Positions 8,015 to 16,615 of a DNA stretch of 64,000 bases are shown one piece after another. The stretch's first letter is position 1. Every line of letters starts with the position of its first letter. The notes beneath the pieces are model-generated. The model did not search any database and was not told the DNA's origin. It saw nothing but the letters and a program-made list of their open reading frames with translations. The translations under genes were made by a program, and so were the position numbers. Source of the stretch: Anaerozeibacter sp031551775 (GTDB taxonomy: Bacteria; Bacillota; Clostridia; Christensenellales; Aristaeellaceae); assembly GCA_031551775.1 (NCBI GenBank), contig JAVBND010000022.1, forward strand, positions 1-64,000, written 5' to 3'.

Positions 8015-8980
8015 ATGCGCTCAGAAGACATGAAAATCCTGGTCGTCGATGACACGCAATTCATGGTGTCCGTCATTTCCTATGCGCTCAAGAGCCAAAA
8101 CTACCAGGTTATCGCCGCCTACAGCGGCCCGGAAGCCCTCGAAAAGGTTCGCAGCGAAAAACCCAACCTGATCCTGCTTGATGTCGTCATGCCCGGCATG
8201 AGCGGATACGACGTCTGTCAGGCGCTGCGCGAGGATTTTCGCTACAACCTGATCCCCATCATAATGCTGACCGGCCAGACCGAGGAAGAGGACAAGCTGC
8301 GCGGCCTTGAAATGGGCGCGGACGACTACATCGTCAAGCCCTTCGTCAACCGCGAATTGCTCGCGCGCGTGAAGAACACGCTGGTGCGCCTTGAGCGGCT
8401 GCGCGATTGCAATCCGCTGACCGGCTTGCGCGGCAACAACGAAATTGAACTTGAGATTACCCGCCGCTTGGGCGAGGGCGCGCCCTTCGCTGTGCTGTAC
8501 GGCGATCTCAACTCCTTTAAGCCTTATAACGACATTTACGGCTTTGCCGCAGGCGATCAGGTGATATGCGCAACCGCCGACGCGTTCAATGACGCGGTTG
8601 AAGCATGCGGGACAAAAAGCGATTTTGTCGGCCATATTGGAGGAGACGACTTTGTGGTTGTCCTTGAAAGCCATACGGCCATTGCGGTTGCTCAGGAGGC
8701 AATTCGGCGCTTCGACGCGAACCTCCCCGCATTTTACAGCGTGGAACACCTTGAGCAAGGGTATATTACCGCCAAAGATCGCGATGACAACATCCGTCGG
8801 TTTGCGCTGCTCGGCCTCTCCATCGCCATTGCCTACAGCGATTACGACGAAATCTCAAGCACCGAACATCTCGCGAAGGTCTCGGCCGGACTCAAGAAAA
8901 AAGCCAAGACCCACGAAAAAAGCGCTTATGTCACCAGCGACGGCTGCCCATACGAACCATCCGCATCGCCAAAGGGGTGA
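8015..8980 (+). CDS. Response regulator: receiver plus GGDEF-like domain
   Basis: The protein is 321 aa. The receiver spans residues about 6-125, with the acidic pocket (VVDD), phospho-acceptor Asp in LILLDVVMPGMSGYDV and Lys in DDYIVKPF. Residues about 133-310 follow the GGDEF fold: NPLTGLRGNNEIE, YGDLNSFKPYNDIYG, and a signature reading GGDDF instead of GGDEF. This altered signature, and a divergent tail with AYSDYDEISSTEHLAKV, leave cyclase activity uncertain. It could be a c-di-GMP synthase of PleD type or a nucleotide-binding output without catalysis. SD GAGGG sits just before the ATG. The stop overlaps the GTGA at the cheA boundary, which ties it to the chemotaxis kinase operon. Confidence 0.85.
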   Translation: MRSEDMKILVVDDTQFMVSVISYALKSQNYQVIAAYSGPEALEKVRSEKPNLILLDVVMPGMSGYDVCQALREDFRYNLIPIIMLTGQTEEEDKLRGLEMGADDYIVKPFVNRELLARVKNTLVRLERLRDCNPLTGLRGNNEIELEITRRLGEGAPFAVLYGDLNSFKPYNDIYGFAAGDQVICATADAFNDAVEACGTKSDFVGHIGGDDFVVVLESHTAIAVAQEAIRRFDANLPAFYSVEHLEQGYITAKDRDDNIRRFALLGLSIAIAYSDYDEISSTEHLAKVSAGLKKKAKTHEKSAYVTSDGCPYEPSASPKG

Positions 8981-8985
8981 ACAAA

Positions 8986-10989
8986 TTGGACGACATGTTT
9001 CAATCCATGTTCGAGATATTCGCATTTGAAACCAATGGATTTCTTGAAAGCATCGAAAAAGCGCTGATGCAGAGCGAAGACGGCGAAACCGACTTTCTTT
9101 CCGCTGTGCCCGAGATTTTTCGCTACATGCACACCATCAAAAGCTCCGCCGCAATGATGTCCTTTGACAATATATCGCGCGTCGCGCATCAGGCTGAGGA
9201 CCTGTTCAGTTTCTTGCGCGATAAGAAGCCGGACCATGTCGATGTCAAGCGCCTGACCGATATTGTGCTTGACTCGGTTGACTTTATCAAGCGCAACATG
9301 GTCCCCGGCGCTTGCGAAGATCCGGGAAAGACCATCGGCGAAATCCAAGCGTTCCTCGAGGACCTCAAAGCGCCGTCAAAAAAAGAAGCGGCGCCCTTGG
9401 CGTCCCCCCAGCCCGAACCGGTTGCGCCGGACGAGCCTGGGCTTAATGCATTGATTCTGAACGTGACTTTCCGGCCCAATTGCCAAATGCTGGGCCTGCG
9501 CGCGTTTGAAGTGGAAACCAAGGTCAAGCGCGCGGTTCGCCAGGTGGTGGCGGACCCCAACAGCGAAGCGAGCGATGCGGAGGCGCAGGTGCGGGAAAGC
9601 GGCCTTACGCTGATGATCAGCGCCCACCAAACCGTAGAGGAAATCAAGGCACTCATCAAGGCCTCTCCGTTTGTCGAAGGCGTGCGCGAATTGATGCCGG
9701 GCGCGCAGACCGAACCGGGCAAGGACGCGCTTTCGGGCGTCCCCGACGCACAGCCCGCAGCCCCTGCCCAAAACGGCCAGGGCGAGCCGGGCAGGTTTGT
9801 CGAACGGCGCACCGACCGCAGCGCCGCGTTTGCCAGCGTCTCGATCGCCAAGCTCGATCAACTGATCGATCTGACGGGCGAAGTGGTGATCGCGGACATG
9901 CGCATGCGCCACCTGTATGACAGGGGCGCGATGGACGAAGCCGCCGATGCGTTCCAAGCGCTGTCCAAGCTCATTCTGGAGCTTCAGCAGGTATCCCTTT
10001 CCATCCGGATGGTCTCTCTTGAGGATACGTTTCACAAATCCAACCGGAGTGTGCGCGACATGGTTCGCCGCCTGGACAAGGACATCCGCTTTGTCATGCA
10101 GGGCGGCGACACGGAAGTGGACAAGCGCGTCGCCGACCAAATCTTCACCCCCCTGATCCACATCATACGCAACGCCATAGACCATGGCATTGAGCCCAGC
10201 GACGTGCGCGCCCGTGCGGGCAAAGATCCCCAGGGCACGGTCGAGCTCAGCGCGCGCAGCGAGGGCAATGATGTAATCTTCACGGTGAGCGACGACGGGC
10301 GAGGGTTTGACCGCGAGAAAATTGTTCGCAAGGCGCTCTCTTCGGGCCTTGTCACCGAATCGCAGCTGAGCGATATGACCGATGACGAGATCAACGCGTT
10401 GGTCTTCGTTCCGGGTTTTTCCACAACCGAGACCGTGACCGAATTCTCGGGCCGGGGCGTCGGCATGGACGCGGTCTACGACAGCATGAAGGGGCTCGGC
10501 GGCAAGATCACCATGAAAAGCGCGCCGGGACAGGGTTCGACCATCATCCTCAAGATTCCGCTCACGATGTCGATCTTGGGCGCGATGATCCTGCGCGTGG
10601 GCGCGGAGCGCTGCGCGGTGCCGGTAAATTGCATACGCGGAATTTTCGCGCCCGAAGAGACTGCGATACGCCGCGTGAACGGCCAGGATACCGTGCTGCT
10701 TCACGAGCGCTGCTACCCGGTGGTCAACCTGTGCGATTTTTACGGACAAGCGCCAAGGACGCCTTACTCCGATGGCACAATGGTACTCGTCAAGCACGAA
10801 CATGAACAGTTCGCGCTCTTTGCCGATGAAGTGCTCGATCACAAAAGCGTTGTGGTCAAGCCGGTGCCCAAGATCTTTGAGTCCATCAAGGGCGTTTACG
10901 GCTGCACAATCCTAGGCGACGGCAAGGTCAGCCTGATTCTGGATGTCGGCGGACTCATCGAAGAGGCAAACCAGACAATGAAAGGGTGA
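8986..10989 (+). CDS. cheA: Chemotaxis histidine kinase CheA
   Basis: This is a protein of about 667 aa. P1/HPt domain: residues 1-110, with the phosphorylated His in MHTIKSSAAMM near residue 49. A proline-rich linker and a P2-like region follow at about 150-250, then the P3 dimerisation helices (about 285-345, IAKLDQLIDLTGEVVIADMR). The ATPase domain has IIRNAIDHGIEP, SDDGRGFD and GRGVGMDAV, and a P5/CheW-like domain closes the protein (about 530-665). It phosphorylates the receivers in this locus. The start is not obvious: AAAGGGGTGA (8971-8980) is an SD spaced 5 bases from a TTG at 8986. GTG 8977 and ATG 8995 are alternatives. Confidence 0.92.
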   Translation: MDDMFQSMFEIFAFETNGFLESIEKALMQSEDGETDFLSAVPEIFRYMHTIKSSAAMMSFDNISRVAHQAEDLFSFLRDKKPDHVDVKRLTDIVLDSVDFIKRNMVPGACEDPGKTIGEIQAFLEDLKAPSKKEAAPLASPQPEPVAPDEPGLNALILNVTFRPNCQMLGLRAFEVETKVKRAVRQVVADPNSEASDAEAQVRESGLTLMISAHQTVEEIKALIKASPFVEGVRELMPGAQTEPGKDALSGVPDAQPAAPAQNGQGEPGRFVERRTDRSAAFASVSIAKLDQLIDLTGEVVIADMRMRHLYDRGAMDEAADAFQALSKLILELQQVSLSIRMVSLEDTFHKSNRSVRDMVRRLDKDIRFVMQGGDTEVDKRVADQIFTPLIHIIRNAIDHGIEPSDVRARAGKDPQGTVELSARSEGNDVIFTVSDDGRGFDREKIVRKALSSGLVTESQLSDMTDDEINALVFVPGFSTTETVTEFSGRGVGMDAVYDSMKGLGGKITMKSAPGQGSTIILKIPLTMSILGAMILRVGAERCAVPVNCIRGIFAPEETAIRRVNGQDTVLLHERCYPVVNLCDFYGQAPRTPYSDGTMVLVKHEHEQFALFADEVLDHKSVVVKPVPKIFESIKGVYGCTILGDGKVSLILDVGGLIEEANQTMKG

Positions 10990-10994
10990 ACACG

Positions 10995-11501
10995 ATGGCC
11001 GAATTGGATGGCGCGCAAACCAAGGAGGAAAACGAAGAACTGCTAAACAAATATCTGGTGTTCTCGGTGGATGAAAACTACGCGCTGGAACTTAAATCCG
11101 TGCATGAAATTGTCGAATTCCGCGAGGTATCCGCGGTACCCGAAACGCCGGGCTATATTCTGGGCGTCATCAACCTGCGCGGACAGATCGTACCGGTCAT
11201 AGACCTCAGGGTGCGCTTTCACAAGCCCGCTAAACTCAATTTGCCGCGCCGCTGCATCATCGTCGCCAAGTATCAGGCGCAACTGCTCGGCCTGGTGGTT
11301 GACGACGTGCTTGACCTTGTCGCCATTGAAGAGGATCAGATCTCATCGCCGCCGCGCGTCAACAGTTCCTATGAGCACGTCTTCATCAAAAAAATCGGCG
11401 TATCGGGCGATTCCATGGTCCTGATCGTCGATGAGGATAAACTGGTCAACCTTGAGGACCTTGACTTCATGGGCGAGGGCACTGGGGAAACGCTCGAGTA
11501 A
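10995..11501 (+). CDS. cheW: Chemotaxis coupling protein CheW
   Basis: This 168-aa protein spans a full CheW domain (LVFSVDENYALELKSVHEIVE, PGYILGVINLRGQIVPVIDL, LGLVVDDVLDLVAIEEDQI). It links the MCP to CheA in receptor arrays. The start at 10995 was chosen because AAAGGGTGA (10981-10989) lies 5 bases upstream. The SD overlaps the cheA stop, so translation is probably coupled. It ends 8 bp before the convergent NlpC/P60 gene, with no terminator between them. Confidence 0.93.
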   Translation: MAELDGAQTKEENEELLNKYLVFSVDENYALELKSVHEIVEFREVSAVPETPGYILGVINLRGQIVPVIDLRVRFHKPAKLNLPRRCIIVAKYQAQLLGLVVDDVLDLVAIEEDQISSPPRVNSSYEHVFIKKIGVSGDSMVLIVDEDKLVNLEDLDFMGEGTGETLE

Positions 11502-11509
11502 CAGGTTGC

Positions 11510-12778
11510 CTATATCACCCGGCGTCCCCAGGAGAAATTCTCGCTGTAGTAACCGCTGAGCGTGCTCACCACCACGCGGCCCTGTCCGCTTGACGCGTGT
11601 ACGAATTGGTTGTTGCCCAGGTATATTCCGACGTGGTCGGACAGGTCCGAATCCGAAATGGTGTTAAAACACACGATGTCGCCGCGCTCCAGATGGGCGC
11701 GGTCTACTTTTTGACCCGACCCATAGCCAACCGATTGAGCCGAATGCGCAAGCGACACGCCCACCTTCTTGTAGGCAAAGTAGGTGAAACCCGAACAGTC
11801 AAACGTATCGGGACCCGAAGTGCCGTATACATACCGCTTGCCAAGCTGAGCCATCGCCGCGGCGATGACCGTGCTTGCCTCGCCCTGGTTGACCGAACGC
11901 GAAGGCGCGCCGCCGCTCGAAGGTTTGGGCGTAGCTGCCGGCGCGGGCGTCGCCGAGGGCACGGGCGTGGCGGACGGCGCCTCAAGAAACGCTTTGGCGG
12001 CAACATAACCGATCTTCCCGTCCATCATCACCTTGAAAAAAGTCTTGCCTTCCTGAATCACGCCTACCTTGTCGCCCGCGGCAAGCGTTTTAAGCGCCTT
12101 GGACGCCTTGCTGGCCTTTTTGTACACGATACACTTCTGAGATACCGCGCGGGTGACCGCCCGAGAAGTCGGCGCGGGTGTCGGCGCCACGGATGTTTCG
12201 GGCCTCGCGGGCGCCGGCGCAACCGCCTTTTCCTCAAACGCGGTTTTGAGCATGTACGCGACCTGCCCGCCCCGCTTGACTTTGTAGAATTCGCCCTCGC
12301 TTGACAGAATGACGAACGCGGTGCCCTTGTTCACCACCGTGCGCTTCTTACACTTGGTATCACGCTCGCGGTAAGCCAGCGCGCGAACCGTGGTCTTGCG
12401 CGTCAGGACGCTCGCCGCGGCGCTTTGCGCCTTCGACGGCGCGGGCGTGGGCTTTGGTGTGGGGACGAGTTTCGGCGTTTTTGACGGTGAGGCGGTCTTT
12501 TCATCTTTGATGAGCCTAAGCGCCGATTTTTTGACGTATCCGGTCCTGCCCGCGTACTTGATCTTGACAATCTTTCCCGATACGCCCGTGACCGTCACTT
12601 CCGTACCTTTGTCAAGCGTGCCCAGGAGGCTTGAACCGGCCTTGGGGCTCATGCGCACATCGACCGATTCAGCCGTTACAATCGCCTTGCGCGTACCCGC
12701 CGACAGGGCGCCGGAGGGCAACATGGATGCCAGTAAGATGAGCGCAAGGATGCGCAAAAACCGCTTGTAGATTTGCAT
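11510..12778 (-). CDS. Secreted NlpC/P60 endopeptidase with SH3 repeats
   Basis: This 422-aa exported protein has a signal peptide (1-27, ending GALSAG). Three SH3b repeats follow at about 30-95, 130-190 and 220-275 (VDVRMSPKAGSSLLG, VRALAYRERDTKCKK, CIVYKKASKASKALK). Low-complexity Pro/Thr/Ala linkers separate them. The C-terminal NlpC/P60 domain (about 310-422) shows the catalytic Cys in FDCSGFTYFAYK, a His in DHVGIYLGNN and a second His in FVHAS. The family cleaves gamma-D-Glu-diamino acid bonds of peptidoglycan stems. SD GGAGG lies upstream of the start at 12778. It sits between the two chemotaxis units but has its own promoter. Confidence 0.9.
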   Translation of the reverse strand: MQIYKRFLRILALILLASMLPSGALSAGTRKAIVTAESVDVRMSPKAGSSLLGTLDKGTEVTVTGVSGKIVKIKYAGRTGYVKKSALRLIKDEKTASPSKTPKLVPTPKPTPAPSKAQSAAASVLTRKTTVRALAYRERDTKCKKRTVVNKGTAFVILSSEGEFYKVKRGGQVAYMLKTAFEEKAVAPAPARPETSVAPTPAPTSRAVTRAVSQKCIVYKKASKASKALKTLAAGDKVGVIQEGKTFFKVMMDGKIGYVAAKAFLEAPSATPVPSATPAPAATPKPSSGGAPSRSVNQGEASTVIAAAMAQLGKRYVYGTSGPDTFDCSGFTYFAYKKVGVSLAHSAQSVGYGSGQKVDRAHLERGDIVCFNTISDSDLSDHVGIYLGNNQFVHASSGQGRVVVSTLSGYYSENFSWGRRVI

Positions 12779-12820
12779 GAAAAATCCTCCATCTGCCAGC
12801 TTTCGCTGAGACTGAGGAAA

Positions 12821-12849
12821 ATTATACCACATACGACAAGAATATGCAA
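12821..12849 (-). promoter_or_regulatory. Sigma-A promoter of the NlpC/P60 gene
   Basis: Minus strand: TTGCAT, 17-base spacer, TATAAT, ending about 43 bp upstream of the start codon. It lies just downstream of the cheB stop, so the hydrolase can be expressed apart from the che operon. Confidence 0.7.
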
Positions 12850-12891
12850 TACTTTGAAACCATTTCGTAATATATGGCGATGGGATGGGCA

Positions 12892-13881
12892 CTACTTGGA
12901 TGACAACAGCGTCTGAATCTTGTAGGCCACCTTGTCAAGCGCCACCTGGCAATCCACGCTGCCATTTTCAAAAGCCGCCTTGGGCATTCCATATACCACC
13001 GAGGTCGCCTCATCCTGACCTATGGTCGCCGCACCCGCGTCATGCATATGCTTCAGCCCTTGCGCGCCGTCACGGCCCATGCCGGTCAGCAATACGCCAA
13101 TGGCGTGATCGCCCGCCGTATCGGCCACCGAGTGAAACAGCATGTCAATCGAGGGGCAATGGTGTACCTCGCCCGTATGCGCAAGGATCGAAACGGTCAT
13201 CCGCTCGCCGCTCTTTTTGATGATCATGTGCTTGCCACCCGGCGCGATGTATGCCTGCCCCGGCAGCAACACGTCGCCATCCCGGGCTTCCTTGACGGAC
13301 AGCAGGCTCTTGGTGTTGATGCGCTGGGCAAAGCCCCGCGTAAAACGCTCCGGCATGTGCTGGGCGATCACGATCGGCGCGGTCATCGATGGCATGGCTT
13401 TGAGCACCGTCTCGATGGCTTCCGCACCTCCGGTCGAAGCGCCTATCGCCACGACCGTGGACGAAAGCAGCGGGATATCGTAGTGCGCGCGGTCGCGGCA
13501 AGCGATCAAGCGCACGTGGGCAAGCATCTGCCGAAAGAACGGATCCGACACGGCCTGTCCGCCCTTGCGCGGTTTGGTGACAAACGCCACGGCGTTCGCG
13601 GCGCGCGCCAAGTCGCCCCGCGTACCATCCGAACTCATCATGATGACCGGCAGGTAGTACTGCGGAAGCAGGATCCTGATAAACTCGATTCCGCTCATCT
13701 CGCCAAGGTTTACATCTGAAATCAGGATATCCGGAAGGTACTCCACGATCTTGTCTCGCGCTTCGACGGCACTGGCCGCCTTGGCCACCACCTTGATGTT
13801 GACGTCCCGCTCAAGCTCGCGCGCAAGTGACTCCCGCATGAACAGGGAATCATCGAGGATCAATACTTTGACCTGTTTCAT
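12892..13881 (-). CDS. cheB: Protein-glutamate methylesterase CheB
   Basis: This 329-aa protein has an N-terminal receiver (about 3-115: LILDDSLFMRES, phospho-Asp in DILISDVNLGEMSG) and a C-terminal methylesterase domain (about 145-325). The catalytic Ser is in AIGASTGGAEAI, a His in IVIAQHMPERFTRGFA and an Asp in GMGRDGAQGLK. It removes methyl groups from, or deamidates, MCP glutamates and is activated by CheA. The start overlaps the cheR stop by 4 bp (ATGA). It is the last gene of the cheY-cheX-cheR-cheB operon. Confidence 0.94.
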   Translation of the reverse strand: MKQVKVLILDDSLFMRESLARELERDVNIKVVAKAASAVEARDKIVEYLPDILISDVNLGEMSGIEFIRILLPQYYLPVIMMSSDGTRGDLARAANAVAFVTKPRKGGQAVSDPFFRQMLAHVRLIACRDRAHYDIPLLSSTVVAIGASTGGAEAIETVLKAMPSMTAPIVIAQHMPERFTRGFAQRINTKSLLSVKEARDGDVLLPGQAYIAPGGKHMIIKKSGERMTVSILAHTGEVHHCPSIDMLFHSVADTAGDHAIGVLLTGMGRDGAQGLKHMHDAGAATIGQDEATSVVYGMPKAAFENGSVDCQVALDKVAYKIQTLLSSK

Positions 13882-14708
13882 AGGCGGCCACCCTTCCGAT
13901 AAACCGACGGCATCACGTACTCAAAGCGGGTCGCGTTCTTCTCTATGGTTTCGCTCAGGCCGATGAACAGGTAGCCTCCGTCCTCAAGCACGTCATAGAG
14001 GCGGTTCAGCAGGCGGTTCTTGGTTTCCTCGTCAAAATAGATCATGACGTTGCGGCAAAAGATAAAGTGAAACTTGCGCTTGAATTGAAAAGGGCTGCCA
14101 ACCAGGTTGAGCTTTCTGAAGATCACTTCGCTGCGGATATCGCTTGCGATGGTCACGATGTCCTTTTTCTGCGGATCCATCACAAAATAGCGCTTGATCC
14201 ACGACGGGTTCAGCCCATCGACGCTCCCCGCCGGGTATTCCGCAGCGACCGCCTTTTTGAGCGCCACCGTAGAAATATCGGTCGCCAGAATCTTGGCGTC
14301 CCAAAGCGGTCGGTTAAGCCCCAGATAATCGGCGATGACCATGGCGATGGTATAGGGTTCCTCGCCGCTCGCGCAACCTGCGCTCCACATCCGAAGGTCA
14401 TGCCCCACCTGTTCCTTTTCAACCATCCAGGGAAGCACAACGCTGCGCAAGTAGTCAAAGTGGATATGCTCGCGGTAAAAAAGCGTATAATTCACCGTCA
14501 GGTGGTTGATGAAATCAGATACTTGAACGCCGGTGATATCGGCGCATATGGACCCGAAATACTCCGAAAACGAGTCAAATCCGGTGGCATCCATCAAGCG
14601 CCCAACCCGCATTTCAACAAAGTTGCGCCTGTTCCCAAGGTCAATCCCGTAATTGACCTTGACAAATGAGACGATCTCGCGGAACTCACTCTCGGTCAGT
14701 CTCGCCAT
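13878..14708 (-). CDS. cheR: Chemotaxis methyltransferase CheR
   Basis: This 276-aa SAM-dependent methyltransferase has the CheR N-terminal helical domain (about 1-75: FREIVSFVKVNYGIDL, RVGRLM) and a Rossmann-type catalytic domain (MWSAGCASGEEPYTIAMV, ILATDIS, FHFIFCRNVMIYFDEETK, GGYLFIGLSETI). It methylates MCP glutamates. The start at 14708 follows GGAGGACGG. It overlaps the end of cheX by 23 bp and the start of cheB by 4 bp. Confidence 0.94.
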   Translation of the reverse strand: MARLTESEFREIVSFVKVNYGIDLGNRRNFVEMRVGRLMDATGFDSFSEYFGSICADITGVQVSDFINHLTVNYTLFYREHIHFDYLRSVVLPWMVEKEQVGHDLRMWSAGCASGEEPYTIAMVIADYLGLNRPLWDAKILATDISTVALKKAVAAEYPAGSVDGLNPSWIKRYFVMDPQKKDIVTIASDIRSEVIFRKLNLVGSPFQFKRKFHFIFCRNVMIYFDEETKNRLLNRLYDVLEDGGYLFIGLSETIEKNATRFEYVMPSVYRKGGRL

Positions 14709-15174
14709 CAGCGCCGTCCTCCATAAAGAAGTAAAAAGCCAAGCTGAACGCTTCGCCCATCTCATAGCGAACCACGAAGGTCGCGTTTTGGCCGAGCCGT
14801 TCGGGGGAAAGCGCCTTCGCCCTGGGCGATCTTATGATGAGCCGATGACCAAAGGATTCGAGGCTGGTCGCCATATGGCCCGCGAAAAGGTTCAGCATCT
14901 CCTTGTGCGCGTCATCGGGGTCAACGGCCATATCCCTGACCCCGATCCGTTCAAGCAAAGCGGCTATCGCGCGCCTTGAATCCTCATCGGAAAAGGCCAT
15001 AACCGCCTCGCCGCGCCAATCGCCGGAAAAAACAAGCGACGTGAACCACCGCGCATCGCGCGAGAGGTACGCGCCGCTTTCAAAACTCCGCTGTAAAACA
15101 TGAACCCCCAAAATCTGTGTAAGAACCCGCTCAAGGCACTCCGTCACCAGTGCGCGATCGCTCACGCGATGCAT
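14686..15174 (-). CDS. CheX-like chemotaxis phosphatase
   Basis: The protein is 162 aa. The helix HKEMLNLFAGHMATSLESFG carries the ExxN active-site pair of CheX/CheC phosphatases, and a downstream Pro (IIRSPRAK) matches the CheX layout. Members dephosphorylate CheY~P. Only one such motif is present, as in CheX rather than the two of CheC. It lies between cheY and cheR. ATG 15174 has its SD (TAGGGG) abutting it, so GTG 15165 with about 9-base spacing may be the real start. Confidence 0.7.
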   Translation of the reverse strand: MHRVSDRALVTECLERVLTQILGVHVLQRSFESGAYLSRDARWFTSLVFSGDWRGEAVMAFSDEDSRRAIAALLERIGVRDMAVDPDDAHKEMLNLFAGHMATSLESFGHRLIIRSPRAKALSPERLGQNATFVVRYEMGEAFSLAFYFFMEDGADGETDRE

Positions 15175-15194
15175 CCCCTATCTGTCCTAAGACA

Positions 15195-15551
15195 CTATAT
15201 ACTCTCGATCACCGACAGAAAAGTGCTCTCGTCAAACGGTTTGACCACGAACCCTTTTGCTCCGTTGATGATGGCCGCACGAATGTTGGCTTCCTGGCCC
15301 ATCGCGGAAATCATCACCACATTGGCGCCGCTGTCGATCGATATGATTTGCTTCAGCGCTTCAAGCCCGTCCATGTTGGGCATTGTGATGTCCATGGTCA
15401 CAAAATCGGGCGCCAGCTGCTTGTATTTTTCAACGCCGATCAGACCGTCTTCGGCCTCCCCAACCACTTCGTATCCATTTTTGGTCAACATGCCTTTTAT
15501 CAACAGGCGCATGAACGCCCCATCATCGACAATCAACGCTCTCTTCAACAA
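15195..15551 (-). CDS. cheY: Chemotaxis response regulator CheY
   Basis: This single-domain receiver of about 118 aa has the acidic pair (ALIVDDGAFMR), phospho-Asp in DFVTMDITMPNMDGLEAL, Thr/Ser position in VVMISAMGQ and Lys in GFVVKPF. It has no DNA-binding domain. The start choice is unusual: GGAGG directly touches an ATG at 15557, which leaves no spacing. The TTG at 15551 is 6 bases from the SD and still begins before the receiver fold. It is the first gene of the minus-strand che operon. Confidence 0.88.
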   Translation of the reverse strand: MLKRALIVDDGAFMRLLIKGMLTKNGYEVVGEAEDGLIGVEKYKQLAPDFVTMDITMPNMDGLEALKQIISIDSGANVVMISAMGQEANIRAAIINGAKGFVVKPFDESTFLSVIESI

Positions 15552-15620
15552 GATCATCCTCCATCCGTCCATGCGCTGGCGGCTTACAAGATGGGCGGCA
15601 AATAGCAAGAACTTCTATTT

Positions 15621-15650
15621 AGTATATAATAAATAGTCGGCTTTTGTCAA
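15621..15650 (-). promoter_or_regulatory. Promoter of the cheY-cheX-cheR-cheB operon
   Basis: Minus strand: TTGACA (15645-15650), 18-base spacer, TATACT (15621-15626), in an A/T-rich stretch about 65 bp upstream of cheY and directly after the MOSC-MogA stop. Confidence 0.65.
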
Positions 15651-15658
15651 GCTTGGCG

Positions 15659-16612
15659 TCAACGCGGCTCATCCGCTTTGGCGCATTCGTAGGCTTCCCC
15701 GCGCAATGTCTCAATCGCGTGCGGCAAGCGGGGCAAAAGGTACTCGAGTTGCTGCCTGACCGCATTGGGACTGCCGGGTAGGTTGATGATGAGCGTCTTA
15801 AAGCGAATGCCCGATTGGGCGCGGCTGAACATGGCGCGCGGGGTTATGGCCATGGAATGCGCGCGCAACGCCTCCGCGATGCCGCTCGCCATGCGGTCGC
15901 ACACGGCGATGGTTGCCTCGGGCGTCACGTCGCGCGGCGCAAAACCCGTACCTCCGGTCGTGAAGACCGCGTCTACGCGCCGCCTGTCGGCAAGGTCGAT
16001 CAGAATCTCCTCGATTTGCGCCCGCTCGTCCGGAAGCAGCACACTGGTTTCGACCGTCCATCCGGCTTTAAGCAACATTTCCGAGACGGCCGGACCGCTC
16101 TCGTCTTCACGCAGACCGCGCGCCGCCTTGTCGCTGAGCGTCACCACCGCCGCGCGCCGCGCGCCGGACGCGCCGCCAAGCACATATACATCATCCCCCA
16201 CCCGAACACCCCCGCCTTCGGCCACGCGCGCGAATACGCCTTCGCGCGGCATGATGCAGTCGCCCATCCGGTGATAAATCGCGCAGTGCCGGTGGCACTT
16301 TTTGCCGATCTGCGTCACTTCAAGCAATGCCTCGCCAACCCTTACGCGCGCGCCGACCGGAAGGCGCGCCACGTCAATTCCGTCGATGATGAGGTTCTCG
16401 CCAAACGCGCCCGGCGCTGCGTCCGCGCCGCGCTCATTAAAGCGGTCAATCGTCGCCAGGGACAGGAGGCTCACCTGCCGGTGCCAATCGCCGCCGTGCG
16501 CGTCGCCCTCAATGCCCCATTTGACGGTCAAGCTCGCCGCATCCACCGTATTCTTGGCCGTACCGCGCGTATCGCTTACACAGATCGCGAAGAGGCGCCC
16601 TTTTTCGTTCAT
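15659..16612 (-). CDS. MOSC domain-MogA/MoaB fusion, molybdenum cofactor protein
   Basis: This 317-aa two-domain protein has a MOSC domain at residues 1-148 (GIEGDAHGGDWHRQVSLL, GAFGENLIIDGID, conserved Cys in GKKCHRHCAIY). Residues 152-317 are a MogA/MoaB-type molybdopterin adenylyltransferase (VVTLSDKAARGLREDESGP, FTTGGTGFAPRDVTPEAT, LIINLPGSPNAVRQQLEYLL). The second half should adenylate molybdopterin before Mo insertion. MOSC domains bind or transfer sulfur or the cofactor. The fusion is known in Clostridia. SD GGAGGT sits 6 bases before the ATG. It is the last gene of the mod-moa operon. Confidence 0.87.
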   Translation of the reverse strand: MNEKGRLFAICVSDTRGTAKNTVDAASLTVKWGIEGDAHGGDWHRQVSLLSLATIDRFNERGADAAPGAFGENLIIDGIDVARLPVGARVRVGEALLEVTQIGKKCHRHCAIYHRMGDCIMPREGVFARVAEGGGVRVGDDVYVLGGASGARRAAVVTLSDKAARGLREDESGPAVSEMLLKAGWTVETSVLLPDERAQIEEILIDLADRRRVDAVFTTGGTGFAPRDVTPEATIAVCDRMASGIAEALRAHSMAITPRAMFSRAQSGIRFKTLIINLPGSPNAVRQQLEYLLPRLPHAIETLRGEAYECAKADEPR

Positions 16613-16615
16613 GAC

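Noticed and set aside
9376..10842. 488-aa minus-strand open frame opposite cheA
   Set aside because: Shadow of cheA, whose kinase motifs are unmistakable.
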